Notes: generated by a model from the sequence alone, not told the origin. Shown: positions 17,067 to 25,792, counted from the stretch's first letter. The stretch: DNA of 46,023 nt from JBKHJZ01 sp046537875 (GCA_046537875.1 JBKHJZ010000007.1:1-46023); one strand, 5' to 3'. Made by a program: numbers and translations.

Positions 17067-17095
17067 CGGACCGGGACGGACCGGGACGGACCGGG
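17067..17095. repeat. Tandem 10-bp repeat (CCGGGACGGA)
   Basis: Two full copies (17071-17080, 17081-17090) are flanked by partial copies, about 2.9 units in total. They lie in the divergent promoter region, so they could bind a regulator or be simple slippage. Confidence 0.75.
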
Positions 17096-17181
17096 GTCCA
17101 CCGGGGCACCGGCGCCCCCGGAACCCGGCGATCGGCGCAGATTTCCTCCCGGCGCGACACCGCACGGGGCGCGGATGCCGA

Positions 17182-17187
17182 TAGCGT
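17182..17187 (+). promoter_or_regulatory. Candidate -10 element for the SNF2 helicase gene
   Basis: TAGCGT matches the TANNNT -10 pattern seen before other genes here. No clear -35 is visible, and the leader would be about 110 bases. Confidence 0.3.
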
Positions 17188-17304
17188 GAGGGGGCGACAC
17201 GGGTCACCGCTGCCGACCGGCGGAGCGGTGGCGCACCGGGTTCCGCAGCAGTCCCGTCCCCGTGCGGTGGACCCTCGGACCCGGGGCACGCGCGCACGAA
17301 GAGC

Positions 17305-20300
17305 ATGGATCACGTCTCACGAACGTTGGAAGACGCCGCCTGGGCGGCGGTCGACGGCATCGCAACCGACGAGCAGATCGCGCTGCTGGAGGAGCACGCG
17401 ACCGGCTGGCGACTCGCGCTCGAGCGCATCCTCGACGACCTCGAGGACAACCTCGACGCGGTGCGGGAGCTGCCCGGCGACGAGCGCAACCAGGTCATCG
17501 GCGATCTCGAGGCCGAGCTCGAGCGGGTGGAGGCCGCCTACGACCGGCTGGTCGCCGCACCCGATCCCGCAGCGGCCGTGGTGGTCGCGCCCGACCCGCC
17601 CGGCCAGGTGCGGCTGCAGGCGTCGTGGTCCAAGGGCCAGGTGGTCGTCTGGGCGGCCGGGCCCGAGACGCTGCCCGCGACCGGTGACGAGCTGTCCGAC
17701 CGGCTCGAGGCGATCGGCGGCCCGGCGCTCGGCTGGAGCCTGCATCCGGCCGTGCCCCTGCCCACCGGGGCGAAGGCCGCCGCGCTCTCCATCCCCGTCA
17801 CCGAGGCCCTCGGCTGGCTCGTGGCCGTCGGCGGCGGGCTCGGTCGTGACGGCGTGGGGTCGAGCGTCACCTGGCTGGGCCGGGTGGCGATCGAGGCGGT
17901 CCGCCTGACCGCACGCGGGGCGATCGCACCGGCGCTGCGCGGCACCCGCCGGCAGGAGCACGGCACGCTCGACCTCCGGGTCCGGTGGGTGCCGGCGAAC
18001 ATCGACGGCGAGATGATCAACATGCTCACCGCGGCCATGCCCGGCCCCGTGACCGCGCTGGCGCGGGCCGACGCCCGGGCGGTGACGCTCGACGTGATGG
18101 GAGCGGTGGTGGACGCGATCGCCGGGGACGCGGCGGCCCGGCTGGAGCTGCCGGCTCCGCCGCCGGCGCCCCGCACGCCCGCCGCGGTCGCCGAGGCGGT
18201 CATGACCCGCCTCGACGGGTCGAACTTCGAGGCCCCCGTCGCGGCCGGCGCCGAGATCTCGAAGCGGATGGCCCGGTGGGCGCGGTCGGTGACGGGCGCG
18301 GCCCGAACCCGGCTGGTGGTGCAGCTCGACCCGCCCGACAAGGACGACGCCTGGTTCCTCTCGGTGCTGGGTCCCGGCGCCGAGGGTGGTTTGCTGCCCA
18401 TCGAGCTGGCGCTCACCGACAGCAAGAACACCAAGCCCCTGGCCGACGAGCTGGCCCGGCTCGAGGTGCTCCTGCCGGCGCTGCTGCGGCCGGGCGGCCT
18501 GCGGCGCGGCCAGGTGTACCTCAGCCAGGCCGAGGCGTGGGAGCTGATGACCAGCACCGGCAAGGCCCTCGAGGCCGCCGGCTTCGAGGTCCGGGTGCCG
18601 GAGCTGTCGCGGCGCAAGCCGTCGCCGTCGCTGCGGCTGTTCACCGAGCCCGCCTCCGACACGGTGGTGGGCGCGCACCAGCTCAGCGACGTGCGCTGGT
18701 CGGCCGTGTTCGACGACGTCGAGCTCACGGCCGCCGACGTCGCCCGGCTGGCCGCCGAGGCGCGGCCGCTCGTGCGCTCCCGGGGCCGCTGGGTCGAGCT
18801 CGACCGGACCGACCTGAAGGAGGCCGCGGCCGCGCTCGCCGAGCGGTCCGCCACCACGCAGCTCACCGGGGCCGAGGTGCTGCGGCTGGCGGTCGGACTC
18901 GACAGCTCGCCGCTGGGCGGCACGGTCACGGTCGAGGGGAGCGGCTGGGCCACCGACCTGCTCGACGCAGCGCGGGAGGTGCCGGCGCGGCCCGAGGCCA
19001 GGCCCCCCGGGTTCGTCGGCGAGCTGCGGAGCTACCAGGCCGAGGCGCTGGCGTGGCTCGGGTTCCTCGACTCGGTGCAGCTCGGTGGCTGCCTCGCCCT
19101 CGACATGGGCCTCGGCAAGACGCCCACGGTGCTCGCCCACCTGGCCCGCAGGACCGACCCCGGCTCCGCGCTCGTGATCGCCCCGCCCGCCGTCGTGGGC
19201 AACTGGGCGGCGGAGGCCCAGCGGTTCACTCCCGACCTGCGGGTCGTCGTGCACCACGGCGCCGCCCGCGCCTCGGCCGACGAGTTCGAGGCCGAGGTGG
19301 CCGGCGCCGACGTGGTGATCACCACGTACGGCACCGCGGTGCGCGACGTCGAGGCGCTCGCCCAGCACGACTGGGACAACCTGGTGCTCGACGAGGCGCA
19401 GGCCATCAAGAACCCGGCGAACGACACGTCGCAGCAGCTCCGCCGCATCCCGGCCCGCACGAAGCTGGCCCTCACGGGCACGCCGATCGAGAACGGGCTG
19501 GGCGACCTGTGGTCGATCCTCGACTTCACGAACCCCGGCCTGGTCGGGGGGCGCTCCGCGTTCATCTCCCAGCTCTCCGGGGAGGGAGAGGCGGCGCTCC
19601 GGGCGCTCAACGGCATCCTCGTGTTCCGCCGGACCAAGAGCGAGCCCGAGGTCGCCGAGGAGCTGCCCGACCGGATCGACGAGCTGGACCGCTGCACGAT
19701 GACCAGGGAGCAGATCGGGCTGTACCAGGCGGTGCTCGACCGCCTCGTGACCAGTTCCGCACAGGCCCAGGAGTCGGGCGAGCAGCCGCGGCAGGGTGCG
19801 ATCCTGGCGGCGATCACCGCGCTCAAGCAGATCTGCAACCACCCGGCGGCCTACGAGGACGACGGCCGGCCCCTGGCCGGCCGGTCGGGCAAGCTCGCCC
19901 GCCTCGAGGAGATCGTCGACTCGGTGTTCACGTCCGGCGAGAAGATCCTGATCTTCACCCACTTCGCCGAGTGGGGCATGCGGCTGGCCGACCACCTCAC
20001 CGACGTCACCGGGGTGCCGACCTCCTGCTACCACGGCGGGCTGGCACGCGGCGCGCGCGACCGCATGGTGAAGGACTTCCAGGAGCGCGAGGGCCCCGCC
20101 GCCCTGGTCCTGTCGCTGAAGGCCGGCGGGACCGGGTTGAACCTCACCGCGGCCAGCCACGTGGTGCTCTACGACCGCTGGTGGAACCCGGCGGTCGAGG
20201 ACCAGGCGCGCGACCGGGCATGGCGCATCGGGCAGAGCCGCACGGTCGTGTCCCACCGGCTGGTGTGCCCGGGCACCGTGGACGAGCGGGTCGAGGAGGT

Positions 20301-20433
20301 CGTGGCCGGGAAGCGCCACATCGCCGACCTGGTGCTGCCGAAGTCCAGCTCGCTGGCCGACCTCGACGCCGGCCAGCTCCAGCGGGCACTCGGCCTGCAG
20401 CCCGATGCGCTCCTCACCGAGGAGGCAGGATGA
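17305..20433 (+). CDS. SNF2-family DEAD/DEAH-box helicase
   Basis: The 1042-residue protein has a coiled-coil N-terminus (about 1-90), a long regulatory region, an SNF2-helicase-associated domain (about 430-570, with SRGRWVELDR) and a C-terminal SNF2 motor. Motor motifs are Walker A DMGLGKT (600-606, Lys605), the DEAQ box (696-699), LTGTPIENGLGDLWS, and the helicase C-terminal half with FTHFAEWG and the LKAGGTGLNLT and VVLYDRWWNPAVEDQA motifs. Such proteins are DNA translocases that remodel protein-DNA or nucleic-acid complexes; bacterial family members include RapA-like and less-studied chromosomal forms. The ATG at 17305 begins a clean acidic helical sequence. The stop overlaps the start of the next gene (ATGA at 20430), so the two products are probably made together. 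Confidence 0.88.
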   Translation: MDHVSRTLEDAAWAAVDGIATDEQIALLEEHATGWRLALERILDDLEDNLDAVRELPGDERNQVIGDLEAELERVEAAYDRLVAAPDPAAAVVVAPDPPGQVRLQASWSKGQVVVWAAGPETLPATGDELSDRLEAIGGPALGWSLHPAVPLPTGAKAAALSIPVTEALGWLVAVGGGLGRDGVGSSVTWLGRVAIEAVRLTARGAIAPALRGTRRQEHGTLDLRVRWVPANIDGEMINMLTAAMPGPVTALARADARAVTLDVMGAVVDAIAGDAAARLELPAPPPAPRTPAAVAEAVMTRLDGSNFEAPVAAGAEISKRMARWARSVTGAARTRLVVQLDPPDKDDAWFLSVLGPGAEGGLLPIELALTDSKNTKPLADELARLEVLLPALLRPGGLRRGQVYLSQAEAWELMTSTGKALEAAGFEVRVPELSRRKPSPSLRLFTEPASDTVVGAHQLSDVRWSAVFDDVELTAADVARLAAEARPLVRSRGRWVELDRTDLKEAAAALAERSATTQLTGAEVLRLAVGLDSSPLGGTVTVEGSGWATDLLDAAREVPARPEARPPGFVGELRSYQAEALAWLGFLDSVQLGGCLALDMGLGKTPTVLAHLARRTDPGSALVIAPPAVVGNWAAEAQRFTPDLRVVVHHGAARASADEFEAEVAGADVVITTYGTAVRDVEALAQHDWDNLVLDEAQAIKNPANDTSQQLRRIPARTKLALTGTPIENGLGDLWSILDFTNPGLVGGRSAFISQLSGEGEAALRALNGILVFRRTKSEPEVAEELPDRIDELDRCTMTREQIGLYQAVLDRLVTSSAQAQESGEQPRQGAILAAITALKQICNHPAAYEDDGRPLAGRSGKLARLEEIVDSVFTSGEKILIFTHFAEWGMRLADHLTDVTGVPTSCYHGGLARGARDRMVKDFQEREGPAALVLSLKAGGTGLNLTAASHVVLYDRWWNPAVEDQARDRAWRIGQSRTVVSHRLVCPGTVDERVEEVVAGKRHIADLVLPKSSSLADLDAGQLQRALGLQPDALLTEEAG

Positions 20434-20750
20434 ACAAGCCGAAGACCAAGCAGAACCGCCGGCGCCGGGCCAAGAAGCAACGCCCGGTCGACCTGTGGCG
20501 CCCCGTGGCGCCGCTGCCGCCGCCGGAGCCGATCGCACCCGCCGACGACCCGACGGCGCTGCTGCGCTCGCTCGGCACGCCACCCCTCCATCCGCGGGGA
20601 GCCGTCGCCGAGCACTACATGGCGACGGTGGTCGAGCGGGCCGCCGCGCTGGCGACCGCGGTGGCCGCCAGCGCCGACCTCCTCGCCCCGCCGGAGGGCG
20701 AGGATGCCGGGGACGAGGGCGTCGAGTTGGAGGCCGCGTCGGCGGCGTGA
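20430..20750 (+). CDS. Small basic protein coupled to the SNF2 helicase
   Basis: This 106-residue protein starts with a strongly basic segment (MNKPKTKQNRRRRAKKQRP), then a Pro-rich stretch, then an Ala-rich helix (about 60-88) and an acidic tail. No known domain was recognised. The ATG at 20430 overlaps the helicase stop, and GGAGG lies just before it at 20421, so the gene is well supported despite its size. The basic head suggests nucleic-acid binding; a role as helicase accessory factor follows only from the coupling. The convergent aldehyde dehydrogenase gene ends 7 bases downstream. Confidence 0.72.
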   Translation: MNKPKTKQNRRRRAKKQRPVDLWRPVAPLPPPEPIAPADDPTALLRSLGTPPLHPRGAVAEHYMATVVERAAALATAVAASADLLAPPEGEDAGDEGVELEAASAA

Positions 20751-20757
20751 CCGAACC

Positions 20758-22191
20758 TCAGGTGCCGGTGCCCGCCACGATGACCGTGCGCAGGTCGGTC
20801 ATCTCCTGCACCGCGTAGGCCGGCCCCTCCCGGGCGGTGCCCGAGTCGCGGACCCCGCCGTAGGGTTGCTGGTCGGCCCGGAAGGTCGGCACGTCGTTCA
20901 CGATGACGCCGCCGAACCGCAGCCTGCGCATGCCGGCCAGCACCCGGTCGAGGTTCCGGGTGAACACGCCGCAGTGGAGCCCGAAGGCGCTGTCGTTGGC
21001 GGTGGCAACCGCCTCGTCGAAGCTCCGGTAGCCGCTGATGGTGACCACGGGACCGAACACCTCGCGGCGCGCCAGGTCGCTGTCCGGCGGCGGGTCGGCG
21101 ACCAGGGCGGGGGAGAGGACCCCGTCGCGCACCTCGCCGCCCACCAGCAGGCGGCCGCCGCCGGCGACCGCGTCGTCGAGCCAGCGGCGCACCCGGTCAC
21201 GCTCCTCGACGCTGATGAGCGGGCCCACCTCGGTGGCGTCCTCGGCCGGGTCGCCGGCCACGATCTGCCCGACCGTCTCGACCAGCGCGTCGGTGAGCTC
21301 GTCGCGCACGGCCTCGTGCACCAGCACCCGCTGGGTGGAGATGCAGCTCTGGCCTGCGTAGGAGTAGCCGCCCTGGCGGATCCTGCCCACCACCCGGTCG
21401 AGGTCGGCGTCGGGCTCGACGATCGCCGGCGAGTTGGCCCCGAGCTCGAGCGCCACCCGCTTGCGCGGGGCCGCGGCGGCGATGGCGTGACCCGCGGGGA
21501 CGCTGCCGGTGAACGAGATCATCGCCGGCACGTCGTGGGCCACCAGGGGGACACCGGCCCCGGGGCCGTCGCCGGTCACCACCGACACCCAGTCGGCGGG
21601 AAGGCCGGCGTCGACCAGCGCCTCGACCAGGGCCAGCGCCGACAGCGGCGCCTGCTCCGCGGGCTTGAGGACCACCGGGCACCCGGCCGCGATCGCGGGG
21701 CCCACCTTGTGGGCCACCAGGTTGAGCGGGAAGTTGAAGGGGGTGATGGCGGCGACCACGCCGACCGGGACGCGGAGCGCGAAGCCGAGCCGCCCGGCCG
21801 CGCTGCGCGACGCGTCGAGCGGGACCATCTCGCCGACCAGGCGACGCGCCTCGACGGCGGAGAAGCGCAGGGTGTCGAGGCAGCGCGCCACCTCGCCCCG
21901 GGCGTCCCGGATCGGCTTGCCCGCCTCGGCGACGATGCGCCGGGCGAGCTCCTCCGACCGCTCTGCCAGCGACTGGGCGGTGCGGTCGAGGATCTCGGCC
22001 CGCCGCCACGCGGGGAGGTCGTCCCGCTCCAGCACGGCGGCTGCGGCCGTGCACGCGGCGTCGACCTCGGCGGGTCCGCAGCGGGGCACACGCCCCACCA
22101 GCGACCCGTCCCAGGGGTTGCGGACCTCGTCCCACTCGCCGGTCACCCAGGGGGCGCCGGCGATGGTCACCTTGTGGTCGACGGGTTCCAT
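20758..22191 (-). CDS. NAD(P)-dependent aldehyde dehydrogenase
   Basis: The 477-residue protein has full aldehyde dehydrogenase length and motifs: ITPFNFPLN before the cofactor site, KPAEQAPLSAL, FTGSVPAG, the general base Glu249 in ALELGANSP, and nucleophile Cys283 in GQSCIS. It oxidises an aldehyde, probably a semialdehyde, to an acid. The ATG at 22191 follows the GntR regulator stop by 9 bases, with GAGGAGTGA as ribosome site inside the regulator's end, so the two form an operon. Together with the nearby class III aminotransferase it could complete conversion of an omega-amino acid to a dicarboxylate. The exact substrate cannot be read from sequence. Confidence 0.88.
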   Translation of the reverse strand: MEPVDHKVTIAGAPWVTGEWDEVRNPWDGSLVGRVPRCGPAEVDAACTAAAAVLERDDLPAWRRAEILDRTAQSLAERSEELARRIVAEAGKPIRDARGEVARCLDTLRFSAVEARRLVGEMVPLDASRSAAGRLGFALRVPVGVVAAITPFNFPLNLVAHKVGPAIAAGCPVVLKPAEQAPLSALALVEALVDAGLPADWVSVVTGDGPGAGVPLVAHDVPAMISFTGSVPAGHAIAAAAPRKRVALELGANSPAIVEPDADLDRVVGRIRQGGYSYAGQSCISTQRVLVHEAVRDELTDALVETVGQIVAGDPAEDATEVGPLISVEERDRVRRWLDDAVAGGGRLLVGGEVRDGVLSPALVADPPPDSDLARREVFGPVVTISGYRSFDEAVATANDSAFGLHCGVFTRNLDRVLAGMRRLRFGGVIVNDVPTFRADQQPYGGVRDSGTAREGPAYAVQEMTDLRTVIVAGTGT

Positions 22192-22200
22192 CGCGCCGTC

Positions 22201-22884
22201 TCACTCCTCGTGTGGGGCATCGGAGGTCTTCTCGTCTGCGGCCCGGGTCAGGTGGTGCTCGACGCACCGGACCGCCTCGTCCCCGTCGCCCGCGGCGATC
22301 GCGTCCACGAGCGCGCGGTGCTCGGCGACGACGTCGGCCGGGTCGGGGTGCACCTCGCGCAGGCCCCGCAGGCACAGGCGCGTCTCGGCGAGCAGGGTCC
22401 GGTACATGCGGTCGAGGCGCGCACTGCCCGCCTCGGCCACGAGCGTGGCGTGGAACCGCAGGTCGGTCTCTGCGATGTCGCCCCAGCTGCCGTCGACCGC
22501 CGAGGCCGCCATCTCGTCGACGAGCTGGCGGAGCATGGCGAGCACGCGCCGGTCGCCGCGCCGGGCCACGCGGCGGGCGGCCTCCCGCTCGACCACCGAC
22601 CGGGCGAGGTAGACGTCGGCCACGTCGCTCGGCTCGATGGTGGTGACGAACACGCCCCGGTGCGGCACCGAGGTGAGCAGCCCCTCCTGCACCAGGCGCT
22701 GGAACGCCTCGCGCACCGGCCCCCGCGACACCTCGAGCTGGTCGGCGAGCTGGGCCTCGGTGAGCTGCGTGCCCGGGGCGAAGGTGCCGACCATGATGAG
22801 CTGCCGGACGGCGTCGGCGATCACGCCGGCGGTCGACTGCCGGTCGAGGGGGCGGAGGATGGTCGGGGTGGGAGGCGGGGCCAC
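22201..22884 (-). CDS. GntR-family (FCD-type) transcriptional regulator
   Basis: The 227-residue protein has an N-terminal winged helix-turn-helix (about 18-75, with TEAQLADQLEVSRGPVREAF) and a C-terminal all-helical FCD ligand-binding domain (about 90-215) with metal-ligand-type residues in DLRFHATLV and the later AEHRALVDAI and HHLTRA segments. FCD regulators usually repress catabolic genes and release DNA on binding a small acid. The GTG at 22884 was chosen because GGAG lies 6 bases upstream. A more distal in-frame TTG lies inside the palindrome ATTGTCGACAAT and would put the operator in the coding region. The operator overlaps this gene's own promoter, so autoregulation is expected, and a second copy of the operator lies at 25757-25792. 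Confidence 0.85.
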   Translation of the reverse strand: MAPPPTPTILRPLDRQSTAGVIADAVRQLIMVGTFAPGTQLTEAQLADQLEVSRGPVREAFQRLVQEGLLTSVPHRGVFVTTIEPSDVADVYLARSVVEREAARRVARRGDRRVLAMLRQLVDEMAASAVDGSWGDIAETDLRFHATLVAEAGSARLDRMYRTLLAETRLCLRGLREVHPDPADVVAEHRALVDAIAAGDGDEAVRCVEHHLTRAADEKTSDAPHEE

Positions 22885-22917
22885 AGGGAGCTCCAGACGG
22901 TGCGGGTGACCGGTGGT

Positions 22918-22944
22918 CTTGTAGATTGTCGACAATGCTACAAG
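22918..22944. promoter_or_regulatory. GntR-type operator and divergent promoter (regulator / amidase)
   Basis: The perfect 12-bp palindrome ATTGTCGACAAT (22925-22936) is flanked by inverted arms CTTGTAG and CTACAAG, with one extra G at 22937. It lies between the regulator/aldehyde dehydrogenase operon and the amidase gene. TAGATT (22922-22927, + strand) and TAGCAT (22940-22935, - strand) overlap it and could be the two -10 elements, so binding would block both promoters. Confidence 0.7.
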
Positions 22945-22960
22945 ACGGGGGAGACCGCCC

Positions 22961-24367
22961 GTGACCGATGTCGTCGACCTCGACGCCTGCGCCCTGCTGG
23001 AGGCCTACCGCGCCCGTGACCTGTCGCCGGTCGACGTCGCCGAGGCGTTGCTGTCGCGCATCGAGCGCTACGACCCCGTGCTCGGCGCCTGGTGCCACCT
23101 CGACCCGGAGCGCTCGCTGGCCGAGGCCCGCGCCTCCGAGGACCGCTGGGCCCGCGGCGCGCCGCGCGGACGCCTGGACGGGGTGCCCGTCGCGGTCAAG
23201 GACGTCTTCCTCACCGCCGGCTGGCCGACGCTCAAGGGCTCGCTGCTCGTCCCGCGGGACCAGGACTGGGACACCGACGCCCCGGCGGTGGCGGCCCTCC
23301 GCCGCCACGGGGCGGTGCTGCTCGGAAAGACCACGACCCCGGAGCTCGGGTGGAAGGGCGTCACCGATGCGCCGGCGACCGGCGTGACCCGCAACCCCTG
23401 GGATCCCGACCGGACACCCGGGGGGTCGAGCGGTGGCAGCGCCGCCGCCCTCGCCGCCCGCATGGCCCCGCTCGCCCTCGGCACCGACGGCGGTGGGTCG
23501 ATCCGCATCCCCGCGGGCTTCACGGGGGTGACCGGCATCAAGCCCACCTGGGGGCGCGTGCCGCTGTGGCCGGTCAGCCCGTTCGGGCCGCTCGCCCACG
23601 TCGGACCCATGGCCCGTACGGTCGCCGACACCGCCCTGCTGCTCCGGGTGCTGGCCGAGCCCGACCCCCGCGACCCCGGAGCGCTGCCGCCGGACGGCAC
23701 CGACTACGTCGCCGGGCTCGCGGGGGGCCTCGCCGGCGTGCGGATCGCGTTCAGCGCCACCCTCGGGTTCGCCGAGGTCGACCCCGAGGTCGCGGCGGCC
23801 GTCGCCCGCGCCGCCGCGGTGCTCGGCGAGCTGGGTGCCCACGTCGAGGCGGTCGACCCCGGGTTCTCCGATCCGCTCGAGGCCTACTGCACCCTCTGGA
23901 ACGCCGGCGCCGCCCAGGCGACCGCGCACCACGGCGACGAGGAGCGGGCGCGCATGGACCCCGGCCTGCAGCGGATCGTCGACGACGGACGGTCGCGGAG
24001 CGCGGTGGAGTACCTCGACGCGGTGGCCGTCCGCAGCCAGCTCGGGGTGGTCATGAGCCTGTTCCACCAGCGGTTCGACCTGCTCGTGACCCCGACGCTG
24101 CCGATCGTCGCGTTCGCAGCGGGCCGCGACGTGCCCCTGGGCTGGCCCGACGACCGCTGGCCGACGTGGACGCCGTTCAGCTACCCGTTCAACCTCACCC
24201 AGCAGCCCGCCGCCTCGGTCCCCTGCGGGTTCAGTGCCGCGGGCCTGCCGATCGGCCTGCAGATCGTGGGGCCCCGCGGGGCCGACGCGCTCGTGCTGCG
24301 CGCCACCCGGGCGTACGAGGCGGCCAACCCTCTGGCCGACCGGCGGCCGCCGCTGGACGCGAGCTGA
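22961..24367 (+). CDS. Amidase-signature-family amidohydrolase
   Basis: The 468-residue protein shows the amidase signature: Lys80 in VAVKD, Ser156 in GGSSGGS and the nucleophile Ser180 in GTDGGGSIRIPA, forming the Ser-cisSer-Lys triad. It hydrolyses a carboxamide to acid plus ammonia. It may equally be called GatA-like, but no gatB or gatC is nearby and the local genes are catabolic, so a stand-alone amidase is more likely. The GTG at 22961 follows CGGGGGAGA, a good ribosome site, and sits 33 bases after a -10-like element inside the GntR operator. It converges with the aminotransferase gene; a GTGACCGG/CCGGTCAC inverted repeat (24407-24414, 24439-24446) lies between them. Confidence 0.85.
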   Translation: MTDVVDLDACALLEAYRARDLSPVDVAEALLSRIERYDPVLGAWCHLDPERSLAEARASEDRWARGAPRGRLDGVPVAVKDVFLTAGWPTLKGSLLVPRDQDWDTDAPAVAALRRHGAVLLGKTTTPELGWKGVTDAPATGVTRNPWDPDRTPGGSSGGSAAALAARMAPLALGTDGGGSIRIPAGFTGVTGIKPTWGRVPLWPVSPFGPLAHVGPMARTVADTALLLRVLAEPDPRDPGALPPDGTDYVAGLAGGLAGVRIAFSATLGFAEVDPEVAAAVARAAAVLGELGAHVEAVDPGFSDPLEAYCTLWNAGAAQATAHHGDEERARMDPGLQRIVDDGRSRSAVEYLDAVAVRSQLGVVMSLFHQRFDLLVTPTLPIVAFAAGRDVPLGWPDDRWPTWTPFSYPFNLTQQPAASVPCGFSAAGLPIGLQIVGPRGADALVLRATRAYEAANPLADRRPPLDAS

Positions 24368-24406
24368 CCGGTCGCCGGCCGGCGCGGTTCGACCCCCGTG
24401 TCCACC

Positions 24407-24446
24407 GTGACCGGTCCGTCACCGGTGCCAACGCGGGGCCGGTCAC
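24407..24446. terminator. Inverted repeat between convergent amidase and aminotransferase genes
   Basis: GTGACCGG (24407-24414) pairs with CCGGTCAC (24439-24446), an 8-bp perfect match that overlaps the aminotransferase stop. It has no T-tract, so a bidirectional terminator role is only possible. Confidence 0.3.
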
Positions 24447-25723
24447 GCCACCCCGAGGTCGGCCTCGACCTTGGCGAGCGCCCCGTCGAGCCGCGCGACC
24501 GCGTCGTCGGCCTGGTCGCGGGTCACCACCAGCGCCGGGACGAGGCGGACGACCTGGCCACGCATGCCGCAGGTCAGCACCAGCAGGCCGGCCTCGACGG
24601 CCGCGGCGAGCACGCGGCTCGCGGCCTCGCCCCCGGTGAACCGGGTGCCGCCCGGCGCCGTGCCGTCGACGAGCTCGAGGCCCACCATCAACCCGAGCCC
24701 CCGCACGTCGCCCAGGAGGGGGTGGTGGACGGCGAGCGCGCGGCACCGGTCGAGCAGGTGGCCGCCGACGGTGGCGGCGTTGGCGACCAGACCCTCGTCG
24801 TCGATCACCGCGAGCGTGGCGAGGGCGGCGGCGCAGGCCAGGGCGTTGCCGCCGTAGGTGCCACCCTGCGAACCGGGGAACCCCCGGGCCATCAGCTCGG
24901 GCGAGGCCATGATCGCGGAGAGCGGCATGCCGCTGGCGAGACCCTTGGCGGTGATCACCACGTCGGGCGCGACCCCGGCATGCTCGTGCCCCCAGAACCG
25001 GCCGGTCCGCCCGATGCCCGTCTGGATCTCGTCGGCCACCAGGAGCATCCCGTGGCGGTCGCACCGCTCGCGCAGCCCGGCGAGGAAGGCGTGCGGCACC
25101 GGCACGTAGCCGCCCTCCCCGAGCACGGGCTCGATGAAGATGGCCGCGGTCTCCGACGGGGCGGTCGCAGTGGCGAGGAGCAGGTCGAGCTCGCGCAGGC
25201 AGAACGCGACCGTCTCGTCCTCGCTCCAGCCGTAGCGGTAGGCGTCGGGGAACGGCGCCAGGACCACGCCGCCGACGAGGGGCTGGAGCCCGGCACGCAC
25301 GGCGAGCTTCGAGGTCGTCATCGAGGCGGCGCCCATCGTCCGCCCGTGGAACGCGCCCTGGAACACCACCACGTTGGGCCGACCGGTGGCGTGGCGCGCG
25401 AGGCGCAGCGCCGACTCGACCGCCTCGCTGCCCGAGTTGCTGAAGAACACCGAGCCCAGCTCGGGGAGCCGTGCGGCCAGCGCATCGGCCAGCTGGTCGA
25501 GCGCGGGATGGCGCACCGTGGTGTACTGCCCGTGGATCAGCTCGCCGGCCTGCCTGCGGATGGCCTCGACCACCCGGGGATGGCAGTGGCCCGTGCTGGT
25601 GACGCCGATGCCCGCGGTGAAGTCGAGGTAGCGGCGGCCGTCGGTGTCGACGAGCCAGACTCCCTCGCCGCGCGCTGCGACGACGGGTGAGGCCTGCCGG
25701 AGAAGGGGCGAGAGTGCGCTCAT
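24443..25723 (-). CDS. Class III PLP-dependent aminotransferase (GABA/omega-amino acid type)
   Basis: The 426-residue protein has typical class III features: an early FTAGIGVTSTGHCHP, FFSNSGSEAVESALRLAR, FQGAFHGRTMG, VADEIQTGIGRTG with the PLP-contacting Asp, the PLP lysine Lys260 in ITAKGLASGMPLS, and GGTYGGNALAC. Family members move an amino group from an omega-amino acid (GABA, beta-alanine, ornithine) to a keto acid, giving a semialdehyde. The ATG at 25723 is used here; a GTG directly before it at 25726 is equally possible, and AGGAAGG upstream serves both. The promoter lies inside the 36-bp palindrome at 25757-25792. Pairing with the aldehyde dehydrogenase in the same presumed regulon suggests amino acid to semialdehyde to acid flow. 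Confidence 0.87.
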   Translation of the reverse strand: MSALSPLLRQASPVVAARGEGVWLVDTDGRRYLDFTAGIGVTSTGHCHPRVVEAIRRQAGELIHGQYTTVRHPALDQLADALAARLPELGSVFFSNSGSEAVESALRLARHATGRPNVVVFQGAFHGRTMGAASMTTSKLAVRAGLQPLVGGVVLAPFPDAYRYGWSEDETVAFCLRELDLLLATATAPSETAAIFIEPVLGEGGYVPVPHAFLAGLRERCDRHGMLLVADEIQTGIGRTGRFWGHEHAGVAPDVVITAKGLASGMPLSAIMASPELMARGFPGSQGGTYGGNALACAAALATLAVIDDEGLVANAATVGGHLLDRCRALAVHHPLLGDVRGLGLMVGLELVDGTAPGGTRFTGGEAASRVLAAAVEAGLLVLTCGMRGQVVRLVPALVVTRDQADDAVARLDGALAKVEADLGVA

Positions 25724-25756
25724 CACGAGCTGCCTTCCTGCTGTCTCTGCGAGCCG

Positions 25757-25792
25757 GACATGTGGTAGATTGTCGACAATCTACCACATGTC
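25757..25792. promoter_or_regulatory. Perfect 36-bp palindromic operator and divergent promoter
   Basis: The 18-base arms match without error around the centre 25774/25775. The core ATTGTCGACAAT is the same as at 22925-22936, and the match continues outward through GTAG/CTAC. TAGATT occurs on each strand (25766-25771 on +, 25783-25778 on -), giving symmetrical -10-like elements for the DUF3830-like gene to the right and the aminotransferase to the left. It is the probable second site of the GntR regulator. Confidence 0.75.

Larger units (their letters stand above)
16923..17304. other. Divergent intergenic region between ceramidase-like and helicase genes
   Basis: This 382-base stretch has no supported gene. 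It holds the GGAGG-type ribosome site for the minus gene, the tandem 10-bp repeat at 17067-17095, and a TAGCGT -10-like element at 17182-17187 that could start the helicase transcript with a leader of about 110 bases. Confidence 0.5.

Noticed and set aside
17305..20750. Phage-defence (DISARM-like) reading of the SNF2 helicase
   Set aside because: No methyltransferase, DUF1998 or phospholipase-D genes lie next to it. The only partner is a small basic protein.
22961..24367. GatA subunit of glutamyl-tRNA amidotransferase
   Set aside because: No gatB or gatC is nearby, and the gene shares an operator region with catabolic genes.
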